64,000 nt of DNA from Antedon mediterranea (GCF_964355755.1 NC_092678.1:19750922-19814921); one strand, 5' to 3'. Positions 1-14,200 are shown, counted from the first letter of the stretch. The notes: a model not told the origin generated them from the letters alone. A program made the numbers and translations.

Positions 1-1057
1 ATTAAAACTGAAGGGGAAAACCGAAGTGTGGGGATTTACTCTTGTCAGTAACCAGGGTTTGGTCTAATTTGATGATGAGCACAAACTGTGGCTCGGTCAT
101 CCAGGACTATGCGCCTCCTACCCTAGTAAGGAAACTGAAACTCATATAGTGAAGGTATATCTGTATTCTTAAGTTAGGAAGACAGAAAGTTGGTTTCTCT
201 GTACGTCCACACTAAACGTTTTCTGGAAGTTGTTAAATTGTAAATGTGAATTCATGTAAAAATGTTGCCTATTGGAAAGTTGTGACGTCATCATATGTCC
301 AGTTGAATTAAAAAGGTCGAATTTTCATCTTTTGTGACATAGTTCATCTCCTAACAGTGTGTATCTATATTTCACGTATTCGAATCTCTTTTAACATGTT
401 AATATGTTGTTGCTCAGACAATTTTTATCCAAAATTGCTATCCCCGTGTTTAATTTTGATAACGTCATCGTGCTAAAAATTGAAATAAAATGAGGGTCTT
501 GTAATTTCAATTATGCTACAATGTATTTAGTATGTTTACAGTATATAGTGTATACAGGTATATACAATTGAGAGCATTTTTTTCTTCAGATCATAATGGC
601 ATAATCTTTTTCTGTGCGCAATATTCTACGGATGACATGCACGTGAGGTTTGGTTGTGCGGATAACTAACTAACAGAGCGCATATCGCGTATCTCTGCCA
701 GATTTTAATATATGCTTGCTAAAAAAATTGATTGATTGATTCATTATTAATGTTTATAACTTATTATGACTTATCTCGACTTAAATGTGTTGATTGACGG
801 GGATTGAATAACTGACTCGGGCAGGGTATTCCAATGCTGAATTATTCTGATTGAAAACAAGTTATTTCTGCACAAGATATTTGCCTTTATTTAGGACGAT
901 AAAGCTTCATACTGTGACCACGAGTTGGTGAAGAAGTCGTCTGGGTTTATATCATCGACACCTTTTTGAATCTTGAAGGTCTCTATTAAGTCTCCACGTA
1001 ATCTTCTTATCTCCAGTGGTTGGAGGTCCAAATATTCCTCCCAGCCTTTGCACGTAA

Positions 1058-1310
1058 AGCCTGGTTTCCAGTCGACGTAAGAAATTTTCTTACGATTGCG
1101 TCAAAACGACGTAACGCAATAGAAATCGCCGTAGTACAAGTGTTTGACAGGAAACCGGTGACTGAAGCTTCCGTCTGTTACGTCGATATTCGACGGTTCG
1201 ACAGGAAACCGGTGAATTTCCGGAAGAAAATACCTTACGATGCGATTTTATACCCTTCCGCTTACGCTTACGAAAGTTGACTCGTAAGCGCAAGGATCGT
1301 AAGAACCAGC
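1058..1310. mobile_element. MITE-like element, GCCTGGTTTCCAGTCGACG family
   Basis: Left end AAGCCTGGTTTCCAGTCGAC and TAAGA, with a right end near CGTAAGAACCAGCC. The interior has many TTACG/CGTAA motifs and a direct repeat GACAGGAAACCGGTGA (1147 and 1200). The left end is the reverse complement of the right end of the copy at 3532-3684. Confidence 0.55.
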
Positions 1311-2159
1311 CAATCAATGACGAGGATTATGTGACGTTGGCAAGAAGGTCAAAGCTTGGAAAGGTGAAAGAAAGTAGAAAGTACCGAATATAAGAATTGT
1401 TGACAATAAATGATACGTAAATAAACCGGAACCACGATGTTGTTCAATTCGTGATAGAAAGTAATAATTTAGGTGGATGAAATACGAAATAGATGTGAGA
1501 AATATACCAAATTGTCTTGCTTGTTACTTATTTTAATTATATAAACATAGTAAAAATACGATATAATGGGTAAAAATAATAAACACAGACGGACTAAATT
1601 AATAATAATAAAATGTTAGAGAACAGTGTCATCATCAGGATCATCAGGAAAACAATACGTTCACCTGGCATATAGTTTGCATTCAAAAGCAGGTGGGGAC
1701 AAATTACGTAATAATTTTGTTTTAATTGTATGATGAAGGTAGGTCGGGTAATAAATTAATAATATATATTTATTAAATTCAATGTAGTGTTTGCTTGAAT
1801 CTAAACACAATGTATAGGCATATGATAATTAATTGATGATGAAAATAAATAATTATTAGCCTACATCAAAACCGGGTACAAAAACCAATAGATAAACTGT
1901 ATGTAAATAACATCGTAGGCAAGTCATGATATTCAACGTTCATCAAATAAAGATCATCATCAGGAATAACAAATAATTAGAAGAGCAGACAATTATAACA
2001 ACAGTCTAATCATAAACAATAAGCCAGCAGGGTGGTAAAAAGAAAATCAAAACAAAAGGCTGACGACACAAAAGTAAAACTCCGATAAACAAAGCTTTCT
2101 CCTGGGTGGTTAAAATCATGGGATTGTTTAAGCCGCTCATAAAATAATTCTCAGAATAA

Positions 2160-2290
2160 AAAGATTATTTATTTATTTATTTGGAATTACACCTTTAGAT
2201 CGGTGACACACTTAGCACAAAGGTGCATCCTTCACAATATAAAATATAACAATTAACAGAAAAGTAAAAAAAGGCAAAAGCAACTATCAA
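2160..2290. repeat. Possible retroelement end with ATTT microsatellite
   Basis: A (TTTA)n run is followed by GGAATTACACCTTTAGATCG, GACACACTTAGCACAAAGGT and A-rich sequence. It resembles the minus-strand end of a dispersed repeat; there is no other copy in the window. Confidence 0.35.
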
Positions 2291-2529
2291 CCCCTATCCT
2301 ACTCCCCGCCCCCCAAATTTACATCGATACATACAGTAGATCATTACTTTACACAAGATTAAATTTATCGGCGACTATCAAAAGAAGAACTGATAAACAT
2401 TTTAATTATTAACTAGAAAGCCACTCCGAGAGTGCATACCTCCGCCTATTGTAAAATTCTCCTACGTAAGATTTCTCCGGTAAAAAAAATATATCTATAG
2501 ATTATAAGTGAGAGAGTTTGTCTGTCCGG

Positions 2530-3205
2530 GAATGTTCTAAGCTATATTTCAACATCATCCGCCACCTAGGATCCAAGTTAGGGACAAAAATGTGGTCAAA
2601 ACCCCCACTTTCGATGTTTGTTCGTTATACAAATTTCTGTTTCTGCACGTAACCATACGTATGGGGTATCAGAATGATGGCAATTGTACCCGGAAGGTTT
2701 TAAACTACATTTAAAAAAATTCCCCCGACTCCTGGGGTTTTTGTGGGAGGGTGGGGGCGGGGGGGTGGTGTGGTGGTTTGTGATGTCATTTTTTGCTAGG
2801 GCTCGGGGTTGTAGGCTATCGAATTGTAAAATTATACTACAAAAGTTTTACAGTATTTTAATTATCCTCAGCAAGGCGTTTGGGGTATATTATAAGTGAG
2901 AGAGTTTGTCTGTCTGTTTGTTTGTTTGTTCGTTATACAAATTTTTGTTACTGCACATAATCTTACATATGGGTATCAAAATGACCGCTATTGTACCGGG
3001 AATGTTCTAAGCTATATTTCAACATCATCCGCCACCTAGGATCCAAGTTAGGGACCAAAATGTGGTCAAAACCCCCACTTTCGATGTTTGTTCGTTATAC
3101 AAATTTCTGTTTCTGCACGTAACCATACGTATGGGGTATCAAAATGATGGCAATTGTACCCGGAAGGTTTTAAACTACATTTAAAAAAATTCCCCCGACT
3201 CCTGG
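2530..3205. repeat. Direct duplication of about 200 bp
   Basis: Bases about 2530-2734 and 3001-3205 are nearly identical, both running from CCGGGAATGTTCTAAGC through CCACCTAGGATCCAAG to TTCCCCCGACTCCTGG. The TATAAGTGAGAGAGTTTGTC lead-in also occurs twice (about 2503 and 2890). After the first copy a G-rich stretch (2740-2775) intervenes. Confidence 0.8.
2740..2778 (+). repeat. G-rich tract
   Basis: Several runs of three or more G (GTGGGAGGGTGGGGGCGGGG and onward) in AT-rich surroundings fit the pattern of a possible G-quadruplex. Structure formation is inference. Confidence 0.5.
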
Positions 3206-3531
3206 TAGCAACGTACTTTAACCATATCCAGCTATGTATCGGTCTCTTGGATTGTCTCATTACAGATATCCATACCTGTGTGAACATACACATGTTGTTT
3301 ACTGTTACTGTGTTCAACTACATCACCAATCCTCCAAGAAAAAAAAACGTCAATTGTGGGAGAGTGGGATTTGGGATTTATTTCATGTAAAAACTCATCA
3401 TCATTGAGTATATGATTAAACGGAAGTAGAGAAATATTACATGACGTACAGTACCATTCTGGTTCTATGGAAGAACATTGGGCAAGAAATCATTTCTTGT
3501 TATCACGTCATATGTGTAATCACAAGAAAAA

Positions 3532-3684
3532 ATGTCAACTCAATTCAACTTTCGTCGACGTTATCAGCACATTTGTGTCGACGTTAGTTTTTGGTCAACT
3601 GATCGGAACACAAGCGTAATCGTAAGAAAACGACGCAATCGTAAGCGGAAGCAAGTCTTACGTCGACTGGAAACCAGGCTTAAG
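3532..3684. mobile_element. MITE-like element fragment, GCCTGGTTTCCAGTCGACG family
   Basis: It ends with CTTACGTCGACTGGAAACCA and GGCTTA, the reverse complement of the left end at 1058. The interior has CGTAATCGTAAG and CGACGCAATCGTAAGCG. The left end is unclear, so the copy may be truncated. Confidence 0.5.
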
Positions 3685-3956
3685 GTAGATCCCTTATTCC
3701 ACTCAACATCTTTGTGGCTCTCCTCTGTACTTTTTATAATAATTCAATTCTTTATCTTAATTATAATGAATAATGAAGTTATGGAGATTAAAATAGGTAA
3801 CATTTGTCGTGAGCCTACCAGAATGCGAGCTTACAATGTTTATGTTTTTTTGAATAAAGCCTAGTTTTACTATACGCTGTTTGATGACGTGAAAAACATG
3901 TTTATGTGCGTTAGGCCTATTGTTACTGTGTCATTTAAAATCGTCGTGTATTAGTT

Positions 3957-6900
3957 TTAATAACGTGAATGTGCAACTGTCTGGTAAGGTCTAGTAAAGG
4001 TCACTATCATTGGTATTCCTTCGATTGCTACGTCACCCGTCACTCCCGGAGCTTTTTCAAATGTATAGTTCTGAATTAACCACGTAAAGATAAGGAAGAT
4101 CTGAGCCTTAGCTAATGCTTGTCCAACACACGCCCTCCGACCGGTGGAAAACGGCAGATAGCTCGGAAGATGTTGTTTGATAGTGCATGTCGAATCCAAG
4201 AATCTCTCTAAGAAAACACAGTACAGTAAGCAAAAGTAAGTATGCAAAATAATGAATTGTTAGTAGTTAGAAACAACATAAATGTCATTCAACGATGAGG
4301 CTAAGTTAAATTAACAACCAGTTTTAACAATAAAAATATTTCTTCTATTCAACGAATAATATGCCTATTTTTCCAGTCCAGATTGGTTGGCTAGGTCCAT
4401 GGAAAATGTATTTCTGTGTTACAATATGGCTATATTACTAGTTATAACAATATTACAGACAATAGCTCTCGTTTGTATTAAATTACCTGGTTTAAACTTT
4501 TCGGGAGAATCCCAGTATTTCGAGTCATTGTGAAGAGCCCAAGCATTTATGATTACTCCTGTGCCTGTAGTTACATTGTAATTGCCTGAAGGAAAATATG
4601 GTAGCATACATGCATAAACATTAACGTAATCTAACCATCTAGTATATCTATATAACTTTGATCCTGATCCCAGCTAAAAGGCAATGCCTGTGGTAGTGGC
4701 ATACAGTATATGCCTATCCATGAGCCTAACAGAGAGCAAGCAGAATTCAAGAGAGTCATGGTTCTTACCAATTGTGGAGTCTTTAATAGCACAGTGAATC
4801 AAGCTTAATGGGACAACTGTCCCGTATCTCATGATCTCCATGATCACAGCATCCGTGTATGGCAGCTTCTCACGATCACTTAGTTGTGGCGGCCTGTCTC
4901 CAATGACGTCATCAAGTTCTTTCTTTATCTTTTCCTGTACATCCGGATTATCAATCATGCATGCAACAGCCCACAGTAATGTTGATGTAGATGTTTCTGT
5001 ACCAGCTATAATTATAATAAAATGATTACTCATCCGACCAGTCTTCATCCTAGTAGGCCTGAAAATAGCAGTACATGCTAAAGTGAAAACATACCTATGA
5101 AAAGATCCGATACAATCTGTTTGATATGCACATCTGTTAATTTACTGTCCGAGTTATCAGTCTCCATTTCATCATTTTGAGTTTTCAAGAGTAGCTCAAT
5201 TAGGTCATTTGCAGGTTCATCTAAAATGAATGTGTAGCAGAATGATTACTAATATGAAATATTAATACATTGTTACAAAATATGAGTTCAGTTCAATTTG
5301 TAAAACCACGTGGTAACAAAAAATTTATTTTTTTAATAGTCATCGGAGGATACTGCGCATGCGCAGGCGGTTTTGTTCCACTTTGAGAACTCACCGAGAG
5401 AACTCACCGAAAATAATAGTATTTATTTCAATACCTGGAGAGTATGCTTTCAAATGCCGATTCACTTCCTTCAGAATTATAGCAAATAATTCCAGCGATA
5501 CTCTTCTAAATGTATTCACCGAAGTACTTGGTAGAAATCTAGCTGCTGGAATAAAGTCCGCTAGAGTACCGTTACCAAGTGCATTGTTTCGTTCATCTGA
5601 TATCTTTATAAACTCAAGAAGTTCAGGATCATTAAATTCATAACTAAAAAAGAGAAAAATATATAAATATACCACATAACATATAAATATCACTAATCAT
5701 AATCTATTTTTATTAATATATATAATTCATGAAATGTGTATACTGTATGTTGATATAAATTTTTGGCAGACCACCTACTTTTGTTTTGAAAAAGAACTGT
5801 TGAGTTCTCAACGTTCTTTCAATCAATACACTGTGATCGTCCTCATGAGTGAGAATACAGAAAATCTAGGAAACTGGGACATTTACAAGCTATATAAACA
5901 TACAGTAGGTACCTACAATGTGTGTATTAATTAATCGTATCCAATAGCGAGAGAACAAAAACTATAACTATACAGGATCCGGAGAGATAGAGAGCAACGC
6001 GTTAGAGTAGGGAGTAGGCATGATGTTTGCGATAAATACAATTTAGGCCTACCTTTTTCCAAAGCACATGGAAGCAATAACGTTGTAGACTGCCAAAGTA
6101 ATCACTTCTTTTGGATCAAATGGATTCCCAGCTTTTTCTGAAAGAACACCTCCAATTTTCCGTATTACCTCTCCTATTAAAGTCTCCAAATTATCCGTAG
6201 TATATTGTCTTAAAGGTAAAAGTGATAGAGTAACAAGAAACATCTAGACAAAATAAGAAAGATAGTGGGCAAAGGTGTCAAGGAACAAATTGCATCTAAA
6301 TTGGCAGGACCTGTACAAAAAGTGGTTTGCTCATCCCTGTCAAAAGGTATTTCGAAGCGTATTTGTATGAAAGTTGGTAACATTATAATATTAAAATTAA
6401 ATATACAATAAGTTAGCTTTATCGTGTCCGATGTGTGATAGTCTACATATTACGTAGGCTACTAACCTGATAGCTAAATGCGCTAACTTTCGGTGGAGTT
6501 TCCAGGTTGGTGAAGGCTGACCAAAAGCAATGTCCTTTCCATTTTCAGAATACCAGTTAACTATTAAAACGTACATTCGACATGTTTATAATGAATTTAT
6601 ACGTACGTACATTACGTCATCGTTTTTATAAATTAGTCATGTATAGCGCCATCACATTACAGAGTTGCATATGACTTACAATTGTACGAATAAGGACGTC
6701 CACTGAAATCATTAAGTTTGGTCAGTAAAGCCTCGTGCGCATGTTCGTGATCGTTGATGACGACTGTCCAAAAACTTCCAAACTTCACTGAAAAAACTTG
6801 CCCATACTTGAAGGTCATACTTTTAAAAATCGTCCAAGGTGATACATCTCCTATTAATACTATAACAAAATCATTGAAGGATTAGACACCAAAAGAATCG

Positions 6901-8736
6901 AATAATGTTAAAGGGGGGTTCCGGGTTTAAAATGAATAGTAAAAAATGTAAAATATATTTGTTTGTCTCTTGAACGGTAAAAGTTTCAATTTATATAAGC
7001 GCCCAGTGAAGCAGAACGAAGGCTGTGAAATCAGGCCAGATTACAAGTGCAGCTACGGCAAAATCACACTGTGGTTACAAAATAGGAAATTCGTGAAATG
7101 GTCCATCTTCCGACGACTCGTTATCATAAACCATATCAATTACTTTTGTAAAATTATACTTATCTGATGTAATTTTAGTCAGTCTTCCCATTTATAAAGT
7201 CAATATTTATGAAAATTCATCAAAACAGTGAAAAATTAGATATGTTTGCACTTTACGTTTGCCGATTTTCGCACCGACTTAGGGAAAAATCAAAATCAAT
7301 GAAGCGTAACGTATACTGTACATTCCTGCTGAGGATCGAGCGAGACGACGATACACGTGCTCTCTCTGCTGCCCATGCCTGGCATCGTCACGTGATAAGC
7401 AGATACAACAATACCAAACTGGTCGGGTCGAGTATACCCCGTCTATAATCACAACATGAACGATGTACAGTATTTGATTGAAGGTCAACTTGACCTACCG
7501 GAATGGTATAGATAATATAGCTCGAATGAGAGAGTTGGAATATTTGTGTAGTGCAGCCTATAGTAAAAGGCCTGGTAGTATCAATTCGCATAGGGTCAGC
7601 TACTACACTAGCTAGCTCAATTTTTAACTGGGCCGGATCAGCTAGGTCTCCTTCCTACTACCTGGTCTACTTGCTTGATGCATGAGTATCCGCTTTTTTG
7701 GAGAGTAAACTAAGCCTATTTTATTTTAGGCCTACTTAGACGATCGGGACACCATACGACGGACGTGTGGACGGCGATCGGACCTTGTTTTGCTTCAATA
7801 TTTACAGCCGATTTTGTAGAACGTTTTAGGTTTAGATTGTTTAGGAGTTTGGTTGATAGGATGGGTTTTGTTATTTATGGGCCAATCGTCTAGTAGTAGG
7901 CTAGCTAGGCCCACATGGGCCCCATTGTTTTAACGTAGCCATCGTGGCATGGAATCCCTAGTCAGAATGGCTCTCGCCCATATTATTATTAGGCTAGGCC
8001 TAGAGTAGTATTGTACGTGAAGCCGATAATACGATCTGTACTATAGAGGTATAAAAATAGTATAATTTATGACTCCGTATCTGTACTGAATTTTGTATTT
8101 CATTAAATGTCAAATAAATAAATGCTACTACTGTTATTATTACACTTTAGGCCTAGCTTAGAAAATCTACAAAAAATGTATTTCACAATGATCGGGTGGT
8201 TGTCGTTTGACAGGGGAGAGAGATGTAAATTAGTTGACAAACAACGTACATGACGTCGCGAGTTTGGAATCCACTGGTGACGTGATTTTGTGAATATCTC
8301 ATGAATATTAATGAGCTTCCCTAAGCTGCTGAAAAACAGACTTTCCATGAATTTACCCTAAAATAAATATGAAATTTAATTTTTTTAATTTCTCGTTATT
8401 ACTTCTTCATTCTGACATGTCTATATTGTTATAATATTTTTTATTTAATAAATAAACGATATTTAAAAGCAATTTTAAACCCAGAATCCCCCTTTAAGAA
8501 AAAATATATATGCAGAGAAAGCTGAAAATGCATCAGTAGGTTTACAGTACTTTCATCACCAGACATTTAGACTATAAAGCAGGCCTACAAATGTTTTTCT
8601 TACTTGGAACGTTCCCTATTATAGGGTAAGGTGTTGGACCAGGTGGCGTGCCAGGTGGACGTCGAATGTTGAAATACATCCACGTAAGCAACAGAATGAC
8701 CAGCACTACGACTAGCGACATCGTACACTCGAACAT
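3957..8736 (-). CDS. Cytochrome P450, CYP2 clan (gene A), 9 exons, 494 aa
   Basis: Predicted microsomal heme monooxygenase. Exons 1 to 9 in coding order: 8604-8736, 6680-6859, 6467-6560, 6053-6208, 5435-5643, 5095-5220, 4769-5005, 4487-4585, 3957-4207; all junctions are GT/AG and the sum is 1485 nt with one stop. The start is the ATG of MFECT, shared by most paralogs. Residues about 8-25 form a hydrophobic anchor, followed by [14 protein letters not shown]. The I-helix is AGTETST (about 300-306), ExxR is EIMR (356-359), PERF spans the exon 8/9 junction, and the heme loop FSTGRRACVG has its ligand at about Cys438. Resemblance to CYP17/CYP1/CYP2 is from family knowledge; the substrate is unknown. 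It is the last gene of the array, and intron 1 carries a 1.6 kb inverted-repeat element. Exons 3-9 are closest to gene B. Confidence 0.9.
6908..8497. mobile_element. Non-autonomous DNA transposon-like element in intron 1 of P450 gene A
   Basis: The ends are inverted repeats: TTAAAGGGGGGTTCCGGG at 6908 and its near-perfect reverse complement ending CCCCCTTTAA at 8497, matching over about 26 bp with two mismatches. The 1.59 kb between them has no transposase-like reading frame, so it would be non-autonomous. Both ends carry TTAA, which may be the target site duplication (inference). It lies wholly inside an intron. Confidence 0.7.
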
Positions 8737-11284
8737 GCTGGCGAAAAACCCAAAAATACGTACCAACAATCAATGCTGTTGATTTTTATAATATTGTTAG
8801 TTCATTCACATTTATTTAGTCATCGTTTATAATTACAATTTCAGTATATAATTGATGGCAAGGATCCTGCATAAAGAAATTTACAGTTCTGTTTTCGCAG
8901 GACCCTTTTTACATTGTGTTATACATAAGGTCATAAACGAGTTTCTTTCTATAACGAGTAAGTGGGGATAGGGAGATAAGGGTGTTAGTCGAAATTTTGT
9001 GATGCGAACTTATAGCAGCATCTAGTATCTTGTGGACCAACAGGGACGTCACGTGTTAGGCCTTCCAATAGATTCAAATGATGTTCGTTTACTGTGAAGA
9101 TACGTCATATATTATTGAGAAAATTGAGTGATAAATGACTGCGCATGATCAACTAGTTCCGCATAACAATGTGCACACCCAATCCGACCCAATACAGAAT
9201 CGATTTTTTACATTATTACATTTGGTATCTTCACTTCCAGAATAAATATACTGATCTCTGCAACACACCGATTATTATTTGTTATCATAGGCCTAACCAA
9301 TTTAAAAATCAGTGAAGTAGGCAATCAATTTCTTTTTTAATACATTGACGAATTACCTTGTACTAATAGATAAGGAACTGTACCAAGCATTCAACAGCTG
9401 TAGAACCGATACTATGGCATGTTAACAGGAGATGTATGTGGTTGACAATGGTCTTCCGTAGACTTACTGTATCCTACAGCCCTATAAACACACGCCTTGT
9501 CAGTTAGCTGGTTTTACAGAGTAGCTACTAGTTAGTAATACAATTCAACTACCCTAGTTTAGTACTCATTGTGTAAATCCATTTAAAGAAACAGTATGCA
9601 TGATTAGACCAGGCCACATTGTTTGTTATCCAGCTGTTTTGTATTGCTAACAAATTAAGTTCGGTCAGTCTGAACAGTGGTGTATACAATATTATTAGGA
9701 CAATGGTGAACCGCGATGACGTCACTAAAAATAGGTACAGATTGTAAACAAGGCAGATTTCGTTATGTTTTGTACATAGCCAGTCCATGGCTGTATATGA
9801 GCTTTAGTTACAAAGGTATGTATGCAAAAACATGTACAACATTGCAAAAAGACAATCTTCTCAATGTACTTTTACAGGATATGAATCTGAATATTTTATT
9901 AATATCTGTGTATTATAATGAAAGGTTAAAGCCCCATTCCCTACGTTTTTTAGATCTAATTTAAGATCACAAACTATATTTAATGTAAAAATAATACTAT
10001 ATGGTCCTATGGCGATAACTTTTTTCGTCTTTAAACGGTTAAAAATGTGAAAAATAAATCGATTTTAATAATTATAGCGGCCCGCTATAAATCCCAAAAT
10101 GCATTGCGCGCGGATTGATATTGTTGTTTTTCACCTGTAATTCGCCCACTTTTCGATCGATCGTGAAGCCAAAACAAATGGAAGACTCCTAACTTTTCAG
10201 CGAAAATACCGGGTTTTCCCCAATTTGTATCAACGGAGTCTGGCAAAAATAGAAAGACAATTAATGCAGCAACTATACAACGTCAGGCTAGGTATATAGC
10301 TAGCGTACGATGTTCGTACGTTACCGATGTTTACCAGCTAGGCCTACAAAACTAAGCCTAGCTAGGCTAGGCCTGAGACCGTCCACGAGAGGTCGATCGC
10401 CGCGAGCTACTTAGGTAGTGCATTGTTTCTCACTTTTTATCATAATTTACCATAAAACGTACATTTAAGACAAGGAATGACATGGTTTAATGTTTTTAAA
10501 GTGATATATATGTATTATTGTCCAAAAAACGTCCAAAATTGCAGGGAAAGGGTCTTTAAATATAATAGAGAGCGTATTTTTAACATTATTATATGCGATG
10601 TTTTACGTATTCCTCTAAAAATCTAATCGACCATAGTAGTTTTGAAATATGAACACTTTTTAGTTGAACTCATGTTTGATGGTGGCGCTGCACTGAGGAT
10701 ACACGGCCTTTTCATTCCTCCAATCAAATCAATATTGCCAGAGAAATTATTAGTTGGAAAAGTAATATTGAGAAGGCACGATGTACGATTTAGAGTTAAT
10801 ACTTAAGCCAGGTTTTCCATCAAATTAATTAGCATATTAATGTATTAGTGTTTCTTGTTCCACGCGCAACAACCGTCTACATGAATGAGGTTCAAGTCAA
10901 AATAATTGTTTACCATTGTTCAAACTTATCTCATCTAAGCTTTTCATATAATAAGTGTGAGGTTGAAGAAATTCTGAGTGTGATTGGCTAGCAGTTTACA
11001 CAGAAAGTAGAAAGTACGTAGGCCTAGGTTTTTTTTAATATAGTAAACAAAAATGGTTTTAGAGACTTCAGTTGCTTTCGGTTTGCAACGACTAAGACAA
11101 GTCAAACTATTTGTCGTCGGTCGTTTCTTGGACCTAGAATTCATCAAAACATTTTTTTTGAGGTTAGGAGCAAGAAACACGTCTTAATCTTTCCGCATGC
11201 GCACATAAATTAATATGACGTAGTTTGGTTATCGTTGATCGGTGGTCGAAAACCAAAATCTTCCAAATATCATGGATTATATAA
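8737..11284. other. Intergenic region between P450 genes A and B
   Basis: No coding exon is recognised. It contains the inverted-repeat element at 9926-10559. The rest is AT-rich DNA with scattered TAGGCCTA octamers and only short, unconvincing reading frames. The proximal promoter of gene A must lie just above 8736, but I see no clear TATA box or other element. Confidence 0.6.
9926..10559. mobile_element. 634-bp inverted-repeat (MITE-like) element
   Basis: It starts TTAAAGCCCCATTCCCT and ends with AGGGAAAGGGTCTTTAA, which are inverted repeats with a few mismatches. A second, interrupted copy lies at about 40568-41728 and shares internal blocks, including the stretch around GTACGATGTTCGTACG and the TACCGATGTTTACCAGC motif. 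It has no coding capacity. Confidence 0.7.
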
Positions 11285-14200
11285 CTAATATCGAGGATAG
11301 GCAACTGTATGATAGGGCCTAGTAAAGTTCACTATCATAGGCTTTCCTGCGATTGCTACGTCGCCCGTCACTCCTGGGGCTCTCTCGAATGCATAGTTCT
11401 GAATTAACCACGTAAAGACAAGGAAGATCTGAGCCTTAGCTAATGCTTGTCCAACACACACTCTACGACCGGTGGAAAACGGCAGAAAACTCGGAAGACG
11501 TTGTTTGATAGTTCCTGTCGAATCCAAGAATCTCTCTCAGAAAAACATATAATCATGAGTACAGTATACAAATAGGAGTACAGTATACAAGTAGGAATGC
11601 AGAGTTGAATTGGAAATAACATGATCTGAAATAAGTCATTCAACAAGGTGTTTAATGTTTGAAAGTATTCCCTTTCAACGAATACGTACTTTTCATTCTT
11701 TTTAGATATCAGGCTATTGTTTGCAAAGCATGTCTATTACATTGTATAGATTTATCAATATTAAAGATAACGAGATGACCATAATACCTGGTTTAAACTT
11801 TTCGGGAGAATCCCAGTATTTTGAATCATTGTGAAGTGCCCAATTATTTATGATTACTCCTGTGCCTGCAGGTACATTGTAATTGCCTGAAAGAAAATAC
11901 GGTAGCCTACAAATTCATAAACGTAGACGTAATCTAACCATCTAGTATATCTATAAACCTTTGATCCTGATCCTAGTTAGAAGGTCATTTCTGCGGTAGT
12001 GGCATATCATATGCCTATATTAGAAAACGAATCTACGGGCCTACTGTTAGTAGGTAGAGAGGAAGCATAATTCAAGCAGGGAGCCAACTCCCTGATTCAA
12101 GGTAGTGGTACGGTTCTTACCAATTGTGGAGTCTTTAATAGCACAATGGGCCAATCCTAATGGGGCAGCTGTCCCGAATCTCATAATCTCTATGATCACA
12201 GCCTCCGTGTACGGTAACTTCCCACGATCACTTAGTCGCGGCGGCCTGTCCCCAATGACGTCATCAAGTTCTTTCTTAATTTTCTCCTGCGCATCTGGGT
12301 TATCAATCATACATGCTACAGCCCAAAGTAAGGATGATGTCGATGTGTCTGTACCAGCTATTTAATAGAAATGATTAATTTTATATTAGCCACGTTGAAG
12401 TAGAAGATGTTTAGTGTTCGTATGCATATCTGGATATATCTCTGATAATGTTGGTAACATTTCTACTAATTGTGCCCTATGACTCAATCTTGTTCAGGTG
12501 GTATAGTATATAACCCATTCATTGAAAGTTATCGATCATTATTCTGTGGGATTCGAATAAAGTGGGATTCGAATAAAGTTAAATTCGATACAAATACAAT
12601 ATATAAAAGTAGTAAATCCATGAAAACATACCTACGAAAAGATCTGCTACAATCTGTTTAATATGCACATCTGTTAATTTACTTCCTGAGCTATCAGACT
12701 CGACCATTTCGTCATTCTGAGCTTTTAAAAGTAGCTCAATTAGGTCTTTTGCCGGTTCATCTACAATGAGCAATGACACGACTATGTCTATTTTTTAACA
12801 ACAGAATAATTACATACAAACGACGTGGTGTTATTACTGTAGGCTTCTGCAAAAATTTCGAATTCAAAAGATTGAAGAAAACTAGTCGTCTAAACTAAAG
12901 CTCTGTCTACACTTTTCAAGTGTTTGACAAAAAAAGTGTGATGTACTATATGGGCACATTTTGTCACATTTGATAGTGTAAACAGAGCTTTATTGAATGT
13001 ACGCATGTGCATAATGGTTGTGTTCTACTTTATAGACTTAATATTGTTTCAATACCTGGAGAGTATGCTTTCAAATGCTGATTCACTTCTGTCAAAAGTA
13101 TAGAAAAGAATTCCAGTGATGCTTTTCTAAATGTATTCACCGAAGAACTTGGTAGAAATCTAGCTGCTGGAATAAAGTCCGCTAGAGTACCGTTACCAAG
13201 TGCATCAGTTCTTTCATCTGATATCTTTATTAAGTGAAGAAGTTCAGGATCATTAAATTCATAACTAAAAAAAAGAGAGGAAAATACAACGTAGAACGTT
13301 AAATATTTACAGATGTACTGTCCCCTGAATAAAATAGTTCTTAACAACATTTTTGTTGAATATACCATTTTAAGGTAACATAATAGTTATCCACTTTGAC
13401 CAAATATTGGATTGAAAAAAAATCTATTTACCTGAAAAAAAACTGTAATTTAAAGCAAAAATGGTCATATTGGCTTCCAGCCAATGGGAGTTTGATTGAA
13501 TTCAACCATATATTTATCATGTTATAAGTGAAAACATATGTGTTTTCCTTTTTTACGGTAAGTGATTAATTTTATTAAAACTGCAAAATAACATATTCAA
13601 AGTCTGATGTAAGTAATCTTAATTTTTCATGTTTTTGGAGACAATACATTTTTAATAAAGTATTCTTATTATTTATATTGTTGATAATGTAATATTATTA
13701 CTCTTATTACTCTTACATCATTTCTTGTAGTCTGAATGTTATATTATTCTTATACCTCAGAGAATGGTTACAATCGTGATATCGGACCAGCCAAACATCA
13801 CGCTACCAGCGAGAATTGTATGTATGTATATTTTATCTTTGGCCTACTTTTTTCCAAAGCACATTGAAGCTAAAATGTTGTAGACTGCCAATGTGATCAC
13901 TTCCTTCGGATCGAATGGTGTACCAGCTCTTTCTGAAATAACATGTGTAACATTTGGCATTACCTCTCCTATCAAACTCTCCAAACTTTCCATAGTATAT
14001 TTTCTATAAGATAACAGAAACATATAGATATGGAGTAACAAAGAAACGTGCACAATGCGAAAAGTTCCCAAATTTGACATCAGTGTGCACATAATCTAAA
14101 ACGAATAACTATACAGTAGCTTAGTTGTACCAATAAGTAGGTGATAGGTCTTACAAAAAAGTCTACTAACCCATAGTCAATAGAAAGACTAACCTAATAG

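Larger units (their letters stand above)
1..3956. other. Region downstream of P450 gene A, mostly repeats
   Basis: No coding exon is supported. Bases 1-1050 show nothing recognisable. MITE-like sequences lie at 1058-1310 and 3532-3684, a retroelement-like tail at 2160-2290 and a duplicated segment at 2530-3205. Bases 1310-2160 are AT-rich without identifiable features. Confidence 0.55.

Noticed and set aside
2684-3390. Repeated short frames starting MYPEGFKLHLKK
   Set aside because: They come from the ~200-bp direct duplication; there is no extended frame or known motif.
3532-3864. 110-codon plus-strand frame rich in Arg
   Set aside because: The first half lies in an inverted-repeat element and the rest is AT-rich spacer; it has no domain.
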